Below the pieces are notes generated by a model, which worked only from the letters and a program-made list of their open reading frames with translations, made no database searches and had not been told where the DNA came from. Source: Rhodobacter sp. (GTDB taxonomy: Bacteria > Pseudomonadota > Alphaproteobacteria > Rhodobacterales > Rhodobacteraceae). Taken from it: 64,000 bases of DNA. Each line of letters opens with the position of its first letter. Positions within the stretch are counted from its first letter, which is position 1. The stretch spans positions 26,767 through 90,766 of the forward strand of contig JADCDI010000081.1 of assembly GCA_020251025.1 (NCBI GenBank), in the 5' to 3' direction. Below are positions 1 through 8,895 of this stretch, in pieces. A program made the position numbers and the translations under genes.

Positions 1-128
1 CCCGGTTCACGCGGTGCCGGCGCGTCGATCCGTTCACGCACCGCCCCATATACAAAAAACGGGTGGCGGACGGCAGTCATCCCTGTTATGGTTCGAAATG
101 GGACAATGAGATCGAGGAGGTATATTGA

Positions 129-1052
129 ATGTTCCGTCGTTATCTGGGTGGGCTGCTTGCTTCTGCGCTGGTGGCAGGTGTCCCCACCTTTGCCCTTGCG
201 CAGGGTCAGGACGAAGACGAAGGACTGTCGTTTGAGGCTGACGCCCTGTTTGTGTTCCAGGGGGAAACGGACCTCCAGAACAATTCCGGCAAGTTTTCTG
301 CAAACCGCGCCTTTGCCTCGGTCGGCGCAGAGATGCCTCTGGGCGAGCGGGCATCGGTCGAGTTTGAGGCCGGCTTTGGCGGAACCGACTATGACTTTTC
401 CGGTGTCTCCGGATTTGCTCTTGCGAACGAGTTGGGCTGGGTGCGGCAAAACGAGATCAGCCTGCGGTTCAGCTACAGCGCGTCAGACCGGCTTGAGGTC
501 TTCCTGGAACCGGGCATGTCTCTTGACGGTGAGTCGGGCGCAGACAGCGGTGATTCGACGACATCGAACCTGATCGGCGGTTTCACCTGGCAGTTCAGTC
601 CACGCCTTATCATAGGCCCCGCTGTCGGCTTTTTTGAAAATCTGGAAGGGGACGACGATATCATTCCCATCCTGCTTGTCGATTGGCAGATCAACGACCG
701 CCTGAGCCTGTCGACGGCACGCGGGCTTGCGGCCTAGCGCGGGCCGGGCCTGGCGCTGAACTGGCAGGCAAACGAGGCGTGGCGCTTCGGGTTCCAGGGG
801 CGCTTTGAGGATGTCCAGTTCCGTCTGGACAAAAATCATGGCACCGCATCGGGCGGCGTTGCCGAGGAAGCCTACACGCCTCTGGTCGCGACTGCCTCCT
901 GGCAGCCGAACGAAAGGATGGAGGTCATGGGGTTCGCCGGTCTTGCCACGGGCGGCGAGTTCACGCTCTTTGACTCCAACGGCAAGGAGTTGTCCAAGCG
1001 CACCTATGATGACGCAACCCTGTTCGGTCTTGTGGCCACGTTGCGGTTCTGA
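129..1052 (+). pseudogene. Secreted beta-barrel-like outer membrane protein, split by an in-frame TAG
   Basis: An AGGAGG ribosome site at 115-120 precedes an ATG at 129. The first 25 residues are a signal peptide ending ALAQ. The rest alternates polar and hydrophobic residues with many aromatic and acidic ones, as in outer-membrane barrels. The frame meets TAG at 735-737 (codon 203) and then runs on without another stop to TGA at 1050-1052. The continuation keeps the same composition and ends in LVATLRF, a typical barrel C-terminus with a final Phe. The 307-codon gene therefore looks intact except for one nonsense codon, which one base change would remove. It may be a recent pseudogene, a sequencing error, or a readthrough case. 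Function is unknown beyond a likely surface protein. Confidence 0.7.
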
Positions 1053-1220
1053 ATTCCTGCGGCAGTCCGCCCCGGCGGGCTGCCGCAACCGCGCATCACG
1101 CGCTTTCCCCCGGGCAAAGACCCGCCATGACGGTGCCTCTGCTGCGGCTGCGGGTTCATGTTCCCGGTTGCATCCGCCTTTTCGTTGGCGCAAGACTGCG
1201 GCCCTGACCCGGGGAACCCC

Positions 1221-2282
1221 ATGCAAATTGCCCACCGCCAGATCGGCCCCGCCCATCCGCCGCTGGTGATTGCCGAAATCGGTATCAACCATGGCGGCAG
1301 TCTTGACGTTGCCAGGGAGATGGTCCGCCTTGCGCATCTGTCGGGCTGCGAATGCATCAAGCACCAGACGCATTTTCTGGATGATGAGATGACGGATGAG
1401 GCAAGGCAGATATTCCCGCCCAATGCCGATGTCTCGATCTGGGAGGTGATGGCCCGCTGCGCCCTGTCTGCCGAGGACGAAGTGGCGCTGCGCGATTACA
1501 CCGAAAGCCTGGGGATGATCTATATCTCCACCCCGTTCAGCCGCAGGGCTGCGGATTTTCTGGCGGAAATCGGTGTGCCCGCCTTCAAGATCGGCTCGGG
1601 CGAGGCTGACAACCTGCCGCTGATCCGCCATATCGCGCGCTTTGGCAAACCGGTGATCCTGTCAACCGGGATGCAGACGATCCAGTCGATCCGCGAAAGC
1701 GTTGCAATCCTGGATGCTGCGGGCGTGGACTATGCGTTGCTGGAATGCACCAACCTGTACCCCTCGCCGCCCGAGATCGTCAGCCTTCGGGGGGTCACCG
1801 ACCTGCAGCGCGCCTTTCCCCGGGCGGTCGTCGGGTTTTCCGACCATTCCATCGGGCCGGAAATGGCGCTGGCATCGGTCGCGCTGGGGGCCTGCATTCT
1901 GGAGCGGCACTACACCGACACGCGCTATCGTGCCGGCCCCGACATCATCAATTCCATGGATCCGGCAGAGCTGCGCTTTCTGATCGACCGCAGCCGGGAA
2001 ATTCACACCGCCCTGCACAACCCCAAGCAGCGCACGGCGGCGGAAGAGCCGGTTTACCGCTTTGCCCGCGCCAGCGTGGTGGCCGACCGCGACCTGGCGG
2101 CCGGCCATGTGATTGCCGAGGCCGACATCTGGGCCCGCCGACCCGGCTCGGGCCAGATTGCGGGCTATGATTTCGATCTGGTCGTGGGCCGCACCCTGAC
2201 CCGGGCCGTCAGCCGCAACACGCAGCTGACCTGGGCCGACATCGGTCTGACGGGGCGGCCGGGTGGCGCAAGGGCGCCCTAG
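1221..2282 (+). CDS. NeuB-family nonulosonate (sialic acid-type) synthase with C-terminal SAF domain
   Basis: Condenses phosphoenolpyruvate with an N-acetylated hexose to make a nonulosonic acid such as N-acetylneuraminate, legionaminate or pseudaminate, in the cytoplasm. The 353-residue protein has the TIM-barrel signatures AEIGINHGG (about 18-26), KIGSGE, STGM, TNLYP and FSDHS, an ERHYT metal/substrate segment, and an SAF (antifreeze-like) domain over roughly the last 70 residues ending in GRTLTR. The ATG at 1221 is preferred over an upstream in-frame ATG at 1158, because GGGGAA lies just before it and homology starts there. IKHQTH replaces the more usual KFQT. No sugar-activating or transferase genes lie nearby, so the exact sugar is undetermined. 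Confidence 0.85.
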   Translation: MQIAHRQIGPAHPPLVIAEIGINHGGSLDVAREMVRLAHLSGCECIKHQTHFLDDEMTDEARQIFPPNADVSIWEVMARCALSAEDEVALRDYTESLGMIYISTPFSRRAADFLAEIGVPAFKIGSGEADNLPLIRHIARFGKPVILSTGMQTIQSIRESVAILDAAGVDYALLECTNLYPSPPEIVSLRGVTDLQRAFPRAVVGFSDHSIGPEMALASVALGACILERHYTDTRYRAGPDIINSMDPAELRFLIDRSREIHTALHNPKQRTAAEEPVYRFARASVVADRDLAAGHVIAEADIWARRPGSGQIAGYDFDLVVGRTLTRAVSRNTQLTWADIGLTGRPGGARAP

Positions 2283-2570
2283 CAGGGCACCAAGAAAAGC
2301 TTCGGCAGCAGGGATGGCTGACCGGAATTCAGGGCAGCCTGCCGTTCGGGGTCTTTCGGGGTCTGCAGGGCAGGAGTGCGGTTGGCGCGCTGCTTTGCCG
2401 CGGTGCGCAGCGCAGCGTCGGCAATTCAGGGTCTGTACCTTATCCTGGGGCTATCGCGGACATGTCTGCAAAGGCGCAGGCATGATCTTCTGGTCACGGC
2501 GTTTGCGCCACTGGCTTGCGCCGCGTTTCTGAACCTGCCCGGGGCGGCGCTTGGCAAAAGGATTGCGGCG

Positions 2571-3578
2571 CTACCCGCCCGTATGGCTCATATGGCGGGT
2601 GACCTGGCCTGCGACGGTCTGGCGGGAATAGTCGAAATCATGCCCCTTGGGCTTGTGCTGGATGGCGCGGCGGATCGCCTGTTCGACGGCGGCATCATCG
2701 GCAGGTGCGGCGCGCAGCGGCGCACGCAGGTCTGCGCGGTCTTCCTGGCCAAGGCACATGTACAACTCGCCCGTGCAGGTCAGCCGGACGCGGTTGCAGC
2801 TTTCGCAGAAGTTATGGCTCAGCGGCGTGATGAAGCCGATCTTCTGCCCGGTTTCCTCCAGCCGGACGTAGCGGGCGGGGCCGCCGCTGCGGTCGGTCAG
2901 GTCGGTCAGGCAATAGCGGGTGGCAAGGCGCGCGCGCAGGTCTTTCAGCGACCAGTACTGATCAAGGCGGTCTTCATTGCCAAGGTCGCCCATCGGCATA
3001 ACCTCGATAAAGGTCAGATCGTGGCCGCCTTGCGCGCACCATTCGGTGAGGGTGAACAACTCGTCCTCGTTCACGCCCTTCAGCGCGACCGTGTTGATCT
3101 TCACCCGCATCCCGGCGGCGCGGGCGGCGGCAATGCCGTCCAGCACCTGGGGCAGACGGCCCCAGCGGGTGATTGTGGCAAATTTCGCAGGGTCCAGCGT
3201 GTCGAGCGAGACATTGACGCGCTTCACGCCGCAGGCAGCCAGCGGCAAGGCGTATCTTGCCAGTTGGGAGCCGTTGGTGGTCAGCGTCAGTTCCCTGAGC
3301 GCGCCCGAGTCAAGGTGCCGCGACATCCGCTGGAAGAAGGTCAGGATGCCCTTGCGCACAAGCGGCTCGCCCCCGGTGATGCGCAGCTTCTGCACGCCAA
3401 GGCCGACAAAGACGGAACAGAGCTGGTCCAACTCCTCCAGCGAAAGCAGGTCCGCCTTGGGCAGGAAGGTCATGTTTTCGGACATGCAATAGACGCAGCG
3501 GAAATCGCAGCGGTCGGTGACCGAGACGCGCAGGTAGGTGATGGCGCGGGCAAAGGGATCGATCAGCGGGGCGGTCAT
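2571..3578 (-). CDS. moaA: GTP 3',8-cyclase MoaA (molybdenum cofactor biosynthesis)
   Basis: Radical-SAM enzyme that, with MoaC, converts GTP to cyclic pyranopterin monophosphate, the first step of molybdenum cofactor synthesis. The 335-aa protein has the N-terminal cluster motif C24-x3-C28-x2-C31 inside [11 protein letters not shown], a GGEP motif, and the C-terminal second Fe-S cluster C258-x2-C261-x13-C275. It ends in the required Gly-Gly tail (RHMSHTGG). The ATG at 3578 is preferred over a longer frame beginning at 3692, because the extra 38 residues are Pro/Ala-rich and outside the family. It stands alone on this strand; no other moa genes are in the window. Confidence 0.97.
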   Translation of the reverse strand: MTAPLIDPFARAITYLRVSVTDRCDFRCVYCMSENMTFLPKADLLSLEELDQLCSVFVGLGVQKLRITGGEPLVRKGILTFFQRMSRHLDSGALRELTLTTNGSQLARYALPLAACGVKRVNVSLDTLDPAKFATITRWGRLPQVLDGIAAARAAGMRVKINTVALKGVNEDELFTLTEWCAQGGHDLTFIEVMPMGDLGNEDRLDQYWSLKDLRARLATRYCLTDLTDRSGGPARYVRLEETGQKIGFITPLSHNFCESCNRVRLTCTGELYMCLGQEDRADLRAPLRAAPADDAAVEQAIRRAIQHKPKGHDFDYSRQTVAGQVTRHMSHTGG

Positions 3579-3644
3579 GCGCGCAAGGTAGGGATTGCGC
3601 GGGGGCGGGGCAAGCGGTTGTTTGGGGGCGGCATTCATGAAGCG

Positions 3645-3722
3645 CGCCGGGGCGGGGGCTGTCTGCCCCCTCTTGGCCTGCGGCCAATTCACCCCCGAGG
3701 ATACTTGTGAACGGAAAATGGA
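3645..3722. repeat. Rhodobacterales-style intergenic hairpin plus 'CCCCCGAGGATA' element
   Basis: Between moaA and the AlkD-like gene lies a G-run/C-run hairpin (around 3650-3670), a CGGCC stretch, then CACCCCCGAGGATACTTGTG followed by an A-rich end. From memory, this arrangement recurs between genes in Rhodobacteraceae genomes. Only one copy was noticed here, so the repeat call rests on recollection. Confidence 0.35.
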
Positions 3723-3739
3723 TCAGACAGCGGACTTGG

Positions 3740-4459
3740 TCAGGACATGGCGGTCAGATGCCGGGCGGCCTCTTTCCGGGCGAAGCTTTTCAGCTTTGCG
3801 CCATGGGCCGCCAGAAAGGCGCTGCTGCGGGCGGGGTCGTGTTTCGACAGGTCACGCAGCCACCAGGCGATGGCCTTTTGAATGAACCAGTCGCGGTCGG
3901 GGATATAGCGTTCGGCCCAGCCAAGGGCAGTTTCGCGGATGACAAGGTCGGCGGGCTTGGGGTTGTTCATCCGGGCGTAAGGCAGGGTGATGACCAGCGC
4001 GGCGCGGCGCGCCCACATGTTCGGATGGGTTGTCCAGCCTGCGACGGTGGCAAGGCGCGACGGGTCGGCGACCAGGCGTTTCTGCGCGGCGATGGTGGCA
4101 TGGTCGGCCAGGGCCCAGCCGTCAAACCCCGGCACCCAGGTGCAGAGCAGCTCCCATACCGCGCCGTCGGGGCGGATGCGGGCCTGGGTCAGCAGTTTGG
4201 CGGCGGCGACGCGCGCCTCGTGGATGTTGCTGTCCCACAGGGCGGCGGCCAGGGCCACACGGCCCTCCAGCGTGGCGGCCGCGCGCCAGTCTGCGACCAG
4301 CGCTTCGATCTGCGGGACCGGCACGCCCAGGTAGCGGCGCTTTGCCTTGTGATAGGCCAGCATCCCTTCGGCTTTCACCGGGTCCGCCAGGGCCTCCAGC
4401 GCGGCAAGGGCGGCGGGCAGCTGCGGCGCGGTGACGCCGGGGGCAGGATCATCGGTCAT
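3740..4459 (-). CDS. AlkD-like DNA alkylation repair protein (HEAT-repeat glycosylase family)
   Basis: Members of this family remove alkylated bases such as 3-methyladenine or N7-methylguanine from DNA using a HEAT-like helical fold. The 239-aa protein has the family pattern: an N-terminal helix pair with KAEGMLAYHKAKRRYLGVPVP, then WDSNIHEAR, a WALADH segment and a C-terminal DWFIQKAIAWWLRDLSKHDP segment. Its ATG overlaps the glmU stop codon as ATGA at 4457-4461, so the two are probably translated in a coupled way from one transcript. The functional link to glmU is not obvious. Substrate range cannot be read from the sequence. Confidence 0.88.
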   Translation of the reverse strand: MTDDPAPGVTAPQLPAALAALEALADPVKAEGMLAYHKAKRRYLGVPVPQIEALVADWRAAATLEGRVALAAALWDSNIHEARVAAAKLLTQARIRPDGAVWELLCTWVPGFDGWALADHATIAAQKRLVADPSRLATVAGWTTHPNMWARRAALVITLPYARMNNPKPADLVIRETALGWAERYIPDRDWFIQKAIAWWLRDLSKHDPARSSAFLAAHGAKLKSFARKEAARHLTAMS

Positions 4460-5808
4460 CAGCCTTGGCCTTTTGCCGCCTTGATCGTGCGCAGACGCTC
4501 CATCAGCCGGGCGGCAAGGCCCGGCTTGTTGACCTGCCGCGCGCGGGCCAGGGCCAGGGCTTGCGCCGGGACATCGGCGGTGATCACCGAGCCCGCGGCA
4601 GTCATGGCACCTGCGCCGATGCTGACCGGGGCAACCAGCATGGTGTCCGACCCGATGAAGGTACGCGCGCCGATTTCGGTGTGGTGCTTCGTGACGCCGT
4701 CAAAGTTGCAGGTCACCGTGCCGGCCCCGATATTGGCGTGTTCGCCGACATGGGCATCGCCCAGATAGGTCAGGTGGCCGACCTTTACGCCTTCGTCCAG
4801 CACCGCATTCTTGAGTTCCACGAAATTGCCGACATGCACGTCTTCGGCCAGTTCCGCCCCGGGGCGCAGACGGGCGAAGGGGCCGACGCTGGCGCCGCGC
4901 GACACATGGCAGCCTTCCAGATGGCAGAAGGCGTGGATCACAGCGCCTGATTCCACGGTGACGCCGGGGCCGAAGACCACGTTCGGCGCGATGACCGCAT
5001 CGCGGCCGATATGGGTGTCCAGCGCGAAGAAGACGGTGTCGGGGGCGGTCAGGGTGACGCCGTTCGCCAGCGCGTCGGCGCGCATGGCGGTCTGAAAGGC
5101 CGCTTCGGCCCGGGCAAGCTGGGCGCGGGTGTTGATGCCCAGGGTCTCGGCCTCGTCGCAGATCACAACGCCTGCGGACAGGCCGCGGTCCCGGGCGAGA
5201 CCGACGATGTCCGTCAGATAATACTCGCCGGCCGCATTGGCGGTGCCAAGACCCTGAACAAGGTCAAGAAGCAGAGAGGTTTCTGCGCAGATCACACCAG
5301 AATTACAAAGGGTTATAGCCCGTTCTTCGGGTGAGGCATCCTTGTGTTCGACGATGCGGTTCAAATCGTCTCCGGTCGTCAGCAGGCGGCCATAGTGATC
5401 GGGATCCTGCGCGATGAAGCCAAGGACCACGACCGCGTGGCGGTCACGGGCCTGGCGCAGGCGGCTCAGCGTTTCGGGGCGCACAAAGGGGGTGTCGCCA
5501 TAAAGCACGATGGTATCGCCCGCAGCCCCGACCAGAAGGGGGGCGGCCTGCCGCACCGCATGACCCGTGCCGCGCTGTTCGGTCTGAAAAACGATTTCCA
5601 CTTCCGGATCAAAGGCTTTTGCGGCTTTGCTGACAAGATCTGCGCCCTGTCCGACCACAACGATCATGCGTTCGGGGTCAAGCGCCTGTGCGGCCCGCAT
5701 CGCATGGTGCAGCAGCGGGGCGGCCCCGACGGGATGCAGGACCTTGGGCAGGTCGGAATTCATGCGCGTGCCCTGTCCGGCCGCAAGAATGATCACTGAG
5801 ACGGGCAT
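4459..5808 (-). CDS. glmU: Bifunctional GlmU: GlcNAc-1-P uridyltransferase / GlcN-1-P acetyltransferase
   Basis: Makes UDP-N-acetylglucosamine, the precursor for peptidoglycan and lipid A, by acetylating glucosamine-1-phosphate and then uridylylating it. The 449-aa protein has the N-terminal nucleotidyltransferase signature LAAGQGTRMNSDLPKVLHPV at about 8-27, LYGDTP, and a C-terminal left-handed beta-helix of hexapeptide repeats (about 250-425) containing IGAGTVTCNFDGVTKHHT. Length matches the family. The upstream strand switches at 5809-5909, where gph starts in the opposite direction. The AlkD-like gene follows with a 4-base overlap. Confidence 0.97.
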   Translation of the reverse strand: MPVSVIILAAGQGTRMNSDLPKVLHPVGAAPLLHHAMRAAQALDPERMIVVVGQGADLVSKAAKAFDPEVEIVFQTEQRGTGHAVRQAAPLLVGAAGDTIVLYGDTPFVRPETLSRLRQARDRHAVVVLGFIAQDPDHYGRLLTTGDDLNRIVEHKDASPEERAITLCNSGVICAETSLLLDLVQGLGTANAAGEYYLTDIVGLARDRGLSAGVVICDEAETLGINTRAQLARAEAAFQTAMRADALANGVTLTAPDTVFFALDTHIGRDAVIAPNVVFGPGVTVESGAVIHAFCHLEGCHVSRGASVGPFARLRPGAELAEDVHVGNFVELKNAVLDEGVKVGHLTYLGDAHVGEHANIGAGTVTCNFDGVTKHHTEIGARTFIGSDTMLVAPVSIGAGAMTAAGSVITADVPAQALALARARQVNKPGLAARLMERLRTIKAAKGQG

Positions 5809-5909
5809 GGAACCCCTTTCCTTCTGTTGGCACCCGTTTTATCCGGGCCGGGCGGGTCCGCAAGGGCCTGGCAGCCGAACGGGCTTACGCCGGAAATCAG
5901 GGAAACCCC

Positions 5910-6569
5910 ATGCGCACTGTGGTCTTTGATCTTGACGGCACGCTGGCCGATACCAGCGCCGACCTGATCGCGGCCGCCAATGCCTGTTTCCGGGGGCTGG
6001 GGCATGGCGATCTTCTGGACCAGACCGATGCCCTGACGGCCCTGCACGGCGGGCGGGCGATGCTGCGGCTGGGGTTCGGGCGGCTGGGCATTGCGTCAGA
6101 GGCGGCGGTTGATGCGCAGTATCCGGTCCTTCTGGCGGCCTATGGCGCGGCGATTGACCGGCATACGCGACTCTATCCGGGGGCGGTGGCGGCGGTTGAA
6201 GAGCTTCGCCGCGCGGGCTATGCCACCGCCGTCTGCACCAACAAGCCCGAAGGTCTGGCCGAGACGCTGTTGCAGCGGCTGGGCGTGCGCGAGCTGTTCG
6301 GTGCGCTGGTGGGGGCCGGGACGCTGCCGGTGCGCAAGCCTGATCCGGCCCCCCTGCTTGAGGCGATCCGCCGCGCGGGCGGTGATGCGCGCCGCGCGCT
6401 GCTGGTGGGCGACACGGCCACGGACCGCGACACGGGACGCGCCGCCGGTGTGCCGGTGGCGCTGGTCACCTTTGGCCCGGAAGGTACCGGCGTCGCCCGG
6501 CTTGATCCAGAGGCACTGCTGGATCGGTTCGCGGATCTCGGCGCGGTCGCTGCGCGCCTGATCCGGTAA
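5910..6569 (+). CDS. gph: Phosphoglycolate phosphatase (HAD family)
   Basis: A HAD hydrolase that most likely dephosphorylates 2-phosphoglycolate to glycolate. The 219-aa protein begins with the catalytic motif FDLDGTLADT (nucleophile D7, acid D9), has a helical cap, motif II in CTNKP, the Lys of motif III in RKPDP and the acidic pair in VGDTATDRDTGRAAG. Length is typical of Gph/CbbZ. It is transcribed divergently from glmU. The glycolate oxidase genes glcDEF at 46.8-50.7 kb would consume its product. Other small-phosphate HADs share these motifs, so the substrate is an inference. Confidence 0.85.
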   Translation: MRTVVFDLDGTLADTSADLIAAANACFRGLGHGDLLDQTDALTALHGGRAMLRLGFGRLGIASEAAVDAQYPVLLAAYGAAIDRHTRLYPGAVAAVEELRRAGYATAVCTNKPEGLAETLLQRLGVRELFGALVGAGTLPVRKPDPAPLLEAIRRAGGDARRALLVGDTATDRDTGRAAGVPVALVTFGPEGTGVARLDPEALLDRFADLGAVAARLIR

Positions 6570-6609
6570 GGGCGGCCTCCTTTTCGCGCGCAACCACGCA
6601 CAAGACGGC

Positions 6610-6951
6610 TTGCCGCGCCAGGTGTTGCCTCTTTGCGGGCCGCCTTTCGCCGCCGGCCCCGGTCAAGAAATCCTGCGCGCCCACCGGGCCATCAAAGGCG
6701 GCCTTCATTGGGCGTTCGACGTCACCTTTGACGGGGACCGCAGCCGCGACCGAAAGGATCATGGGCCTGAAGACCCTGCGACGATCCGCAAGCTTGCCCT
6801 TGGCATCGTCAGAACCGCACGTCCCGAAACCCTGTCGGGACGAAAATGCAGGCGCGCCGGATGGTCCGGTGTCTTTGCAAGTTCAGCCGCGGGTCAAATG
6901 CGATGGTCCTGGCCAACGCGCCGTGTTCCCTTTGCGACCGTGCCACGCTAG
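6610..6951 (+). pseudogene. Decayed C-terminal fragment of an ISAs1-family transposase
   Basis: The frame from 6610 reads, between about 6667 and 6905, as a match to the conserved C-terminus of ISAs1-type transposases: EILRAHRAIKGGLHWAFDV, then DGDRSRDRKDHGPE, then IRKLALGIVR and RAGWSGVF. In intact members the first part reads close to RAHWGIENGLHW, so the DDE Glu region is altered (IKGG for IENG). There is no N-terminal two thirds and no recognisable terminal inverted repeats. It is an insertion-sequence remnant between gph and acuI. The recognition is from memory of the family. Confidence 0.72.
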
Positions 6952-6978
6952 CCTTGGCTGTCAGATATGGGAGGGGCT

Positions 6979-7968
6979 ATGTTCAGGGCACTGGTGGTAG
7001 AGAAAGACGCGGCGGGGGTTGCCAGCGCCGGCGTGCAGGAACTGTCTGACAGCCGGTTGCCGGACGGTGACGTGACCGTGGCGGTCGAGTATTCGACGCT
7101 GAACTATAAGGATGCCCTCTGCCTTGGCTCCGGCGGGGGACTGGTTCGGACCTGGCCGCATGTGCCCGGCATTGATTTCGCCGGGGTGGTCGAAAGTTCG
7201 GACGATGCGCGCTACCGTCCCGGTGACCGGGTGGTGCTGACCGGCTGGCGCGTTGGCGAGGTGCATTGGGGCGGCTATGCCACCCGCGCCCGCGTCAGGG
7301 CAGACTGGCTGGTGCCGCTGCCCGCATCGCTGTCTACGCGGATGGCGATGGCCGTGGGCACCGCCGGTTTCACGGCGATGCTGGCGGTGATCGCGCTGGA
7401 AAACCACGGCCTGCGCCCGGATCAGGGCGAGGTGCTGGTGACCGGGGCCGCAGGGGGCGTCGGATCGGTGGCCGTGGCCCTGCTGGCAGGGCTTGGCCAC
7501 AGGGTGGCCGCAGTAACGGGGCGTCCGGAAACGGAAGGCTATTTGCGCGGGCTGGGCGCAGCGCGGATCGTGCCGCGCGCGGAACTGGCGGAAACCGTGA
7601 AGCGCCCGCTTGAGTCAGAGACCTGGGCGGGTTGCATCGATTCAGTGGGCGGGGCGATGCTGGCGCGGATTCTGGGTCAGATGAAGATGGACGCCAGCGT
7701 TGCCGCCGTGGGGCTTGCGGGTGGCGCTGACCTGCCCGCTTCGGTGGTGCCGTTCATCTTGCGCGGTGTGAACCTGCTGGGCATCAACTCGGTCTTCGTG
7801 CCCTATGCGGCGCGGGTGCGGGCCTGGGACCGGATCGCGGCCGACCTGCCGATGAACCGTCTGGAGGCGATGATCCAACCTGCCGGTCTTGCCGAACTGC
7901 CCGGGCTGGGCCGGGCGATCCTTGGGGGCGGGGTCCGGGGCCGGGTTGTCGTTGACGTGCGGGCCTGA
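6979..7968 (+). CDS. acuI: AcuI-type acrylyl-CoA reductase (NADPH), MDR/YhdH family
   Basis: Reduces toxic acrylyl-CoA to propionyl-CoA with NADPH, a step in 3-hydroxypropionate and DMSP/acrylate metabolism in Rhodobacteraceae. The protein (329 aa from the ATG at 6979) has the medium-chain reductase layout: N-terminal GroES-like domain with STLNYKDALCL and PGIDFAGVV, then a Rossmann domain with TGAAGGVGSVA at about 155-165. A zinc-binding set of Cys residues is absent, as expected for this branch. The start at 6979 is favoured by GGGAGGGG at 6969-6976; a GTG/ATG slightly upstream is possible. YhdH-like quinone oxidoreductase is the alternative name. Confidence 0.88.
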   Translation: MFRALVVEKDAAGVASAGVQELSDSRLPDGDVTVAVEYSTLNYKDALCLGSGGGLVRTWPHVPGIDFAGVVESSDDARYRPGDRVVLTGWRVGEVHWGGYATRARVRADWLVPLPASLSTRMAMAVGTAGFTAMLAVIALENHGLRPDQGEVLVTGAAGGVGSVAVALLAGLGHRVAAVTGRPETEGYLRGLGAARIVPRAELAETVKRPLESETWAGCIDSVGGAMLARILGQMKMDASVAAVGLAGGADLPASVVPFILRGVNLLGINSVFVPYAARVRAWDRIAADLPMNRLEAMIQPAGLAELPGLGRAILGGGVRGRVVVDVRA

Positions 7969-8172
7969 CCGGGGCGGGACAGGGCGGGGGGCGATGACCG
8001 CAGCGGCACCGCAGGATGTCCCGGCGAAACGATGAGAAACCTTCGGTTTGCCCTGCAAGTGTATTGACATCGAAACCAGCCTCGGTGAGCACTGTTGCGG
8101 TGTTTCCGCGTCAGCCGACGCGTCATCCTGGCCCGGACCGGACGCTCCTGCGGGCTTTGAGGGTTGGCCGAA

Positions 8173-8787
8173 ATGAAGATACTGATCGCAGACGACCAGG
8201 AGCTGGTACGGGAGACGATTGCGGCCTTCCTGCGGCAGGATTCCGGTTTTTCGGTGGATATCGCCAAGGATCTTGGCAGTGCCCTTGTTGCTGTGAAGAA
8301 AGATGGCCCCTTTGATCTGGTGATGCTCGACTACATGATGCCGGGCATGAACGGCCTGGAAGGACTTGCAGAAATGCGCGCCGCCGTTCCGGGAACCGCT
8401 GTTGCGATCCTGTCGGGCACGGCGTCGCGCGCTGTGGCCGAGCAGGCCCTGGCAGAGGGTGCCGCAGGATTTCTGCCCAAGACGATGTCCACCAAGTCCC
8501 TGGTTGCCGCCGCGCGCTTCATGGCCGCGGGCGAGGTCTATGCCCCCATGATGCAGACGGCAGACCGAACCTGGAATCTTGGCACCCCCACCGCCAGCCC
8601 GCTGACACCGCGCGAACTGGATGTGCTGCGGCGGCTGTGCCGGGGTATGGCGAACAAGGAAATCGCCCGCGACCTTGATCTGCAGGAAGTGACTGTCAAG
8701 CTGCACGTCAAGACGCTGTACCGCAAGATCAATGCCCGAAATCGCACCCATGCGGCAATGATTGCAAGAGAGGCCGGCCTGTGCTGA
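8173..8787 (+). CDS. LuxR/NarL-type two-component response regulator
   Basis: Cytoplasmic DNA-binding regulator controlled by phosphorylation. The 204-aa protein has a receiver domain with acidic pair D7-D8, phosphoacceptor D53 in VMLDYMMPGMNG, S81/T83 and K103. A NarL-type helix-turn-helix lies at about 144-200 (LTPRELDVL ... NKEIARDL ... VKLHVKTLYRKI). The ATG at 8173 gives the normal receiver start MKILIADD; a TTG at 8164 is less likely. The hybrid kinase 660 bases downstream, reached through a secreted protein gene on the same strand, is the obvious partner. Target genes are unknown. Confidence 0.92.
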   Translation: MKILIADDQELVRETIAAFLRQDSGFSVDIAKDLGSALVAVKKDGPFDLVMLDYMMPGMNGLEGLAEMRAAVPGTAVAILSGTASRAVAEQALAEGAAGFLPKTMSTKSLVAAARFMAAGEVYAPMMQTADRTWNLGTPTASPLTPRELDVLRRLCRGMANKEIARDLDLQEVTVKLHVKTLYRKINARNRTHAAMIAREAGLC

Positions 8788-8895
8788 GCGGATGTCCGAT
8801 TGAACATGCCGACCTATACCGATGGGCAGGCGACCGGCCATGAGCCGCCGCCTATAATATGATGGTTGAAGGATTGGTAAATCGCAGGAAATGAT

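Noticed and set aside
2376..3710. 444-aa frame on the + strand
   Set aside because: It is the antisense of moaA, whose cluster motifs are clear; the product is His/Gln/Arg-rich with no domain.
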